Shown: piece by piece, positions 6,858 through 7,025 of the stretch
Layout of the letters: each line of letters begins with the position of its first letter
Position numbering within the stretch: the stretch's first letter is position 1
DNA from: Candidatus Hydrogenedentota bacterium
GTDB lineage: Bacteria; Hydrogenedentota; Hydrogenedentia; Hydrogenedentiales; CAITNO01
Assembly: GCA_903922535.1 (NCBI GenBank)
Contig: CAIXUF010000913.1
Span: 1-7,025, forward strand
Reading direction: 5' to 3'
Length of the DNA stretch: 7,025 nucleotides
Made by a program: the position numbers and the translations under genes
Notes under the pieces: model-generated
Databases searched by the model: none
Told to the model about the DNA's origin: nothing
Seen by the model: only the letters and a program-made list of their open reading frames with translations

Positions 6858-6893
6858 GAGAATGCCTTCAATGCTGTGGGTTCATGGTAGCAC
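6858..6893. repeat. 36-bp direct repeat, copy 2
   Basis: Begins GAGAATGCCTTCAATG and ends CATGGTAGCAC on the plus strand, with its start exactly 75 bp from that of copy 1. It is intergenic. On the minus strand it ends in CATTCTC followed by ACT, where copy 1 is followed by ATG, so it resembles a translation start region without a start codon. Confidence 0.7.
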
Positions 6894-6956
6894 GAAGCGG
6901 GGCGCAACCGGCATGTCGCGCGCCGTCATTTCGAGGAGTTGCGTGGTCCGTGCGGG

Positions 6957-7025
6957 TCAACCGTGAAAGGCGCGGTCGAAGTCTTTCCAGACGGGGTCGT
7001 ATCCGGCGCGGCGGATCATGGCGAC
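6957..7025 (-). CDS. C-terminal tail of an unrecognised protein
   Basis: The last 22 codons and TGA stop of a gene entering from the right edge. The visible end reads AMIRRAGYDPVWKDFDRAFHG, a charged, aromatic-rich tail that looks like real protein and uses G- or C-ending codons throughout. It is on the same strand as the glycosidase, with 174 bp between its stop and the glycosidase ATG. No Rho-independent terminator stands out after the stop. I cannot name the family from so short a fragment. Confidence 0.6.
   Translation of the reverse strand, partial: VAMIRRAGYDPVWKDFDRAFHG

Noticed and set aside
6701..6907. 68-codon minus-strand frame spanning both 36-bp repeats, with a repeated peptide CYHEPTALKAFS / CYHGSTTLEAFS
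   Set aside because: The peptide repeat only reflects the 75-bp DNA period being a multiple of three; it starts with TTG, differences between copies are mostly amino-acid changing, and it overlaps the glycosidase in another frame.
6901..6924. Possible hairpin GGCGC...GCGCC after the gene ending at 6957
   Set aside because: Only 5 bp of stem, a 14-base loop and no T-run, so it is not a credible terminator.

Overview
This is a high-GC bacterial window with ordinary gene density. The combination of a Tat-exported protein with an RRQF leader, a large secreted glycosidase ending in an NPCBM domain, a PilT-type ATPase and a polytopic GT-C membrane protein suggests a polysaccharide-degrading environmental Gram-negative, for example from the Planctomycetota, Verrucomicrobiota, Lentisphaerota or Hydrogenedentota. 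This placement is an inference from gene content; no marker gene is present.

Layout from left to right. (1) At 1-113, minus strand, lies the first 37 codons of a Tat-exported protein that runs off the left edge, with a good promoter (TTGACA, 17 bp, TAGGCT) and ribosome binding site. (2) At 245-1963, plus strand and divergent from it, is a multi-spanning membrane protein resembling GT-C glycosyltransferases. A short palindromic repeat is translated within one of its hydrophilic loops. (3) At 1986-3479, minus strand and converging on the GT-C gene with 22 bp between them, is a complete PilT-family retraction ATPase with an unusual extra N-terminal region of about 135 residues. (4) The 297-bp gap at 3480-3776 holds the probable PilT promoter, two perfect 14-bp palindromes whose centres are 60 bp apart, and a weak candidate terminator for the gene upstream. 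(5) At 3777-6782, minus strand, is a secreted GH36/GH27-like glycosidase of 1001 residues with a C-terminal NPCBM (CBM51-like) domain. (6) The gap at 6783-6956 holds two diverged 36-bp direct repeats, 75 bp apart; the nearer copy supplies the glycosidase ribosome binding site. (7) At 6957-7025, minus strand, is the last 22 codons of an unrecognised gene.

The genes do not form one obvious pathway. The glycosidase, the GT-C protein and the Tat-exported protein all fit envelope or extracellular carbohydrate chemistry. The PilT gene stands alone, with no pilB, pilC or pilin gene beside it here. I did not find a convincing new multi-gene system. The most unusual items are the PilT N-terminal region, the paired palindromes upstream of it, and the two kinds of repeat.
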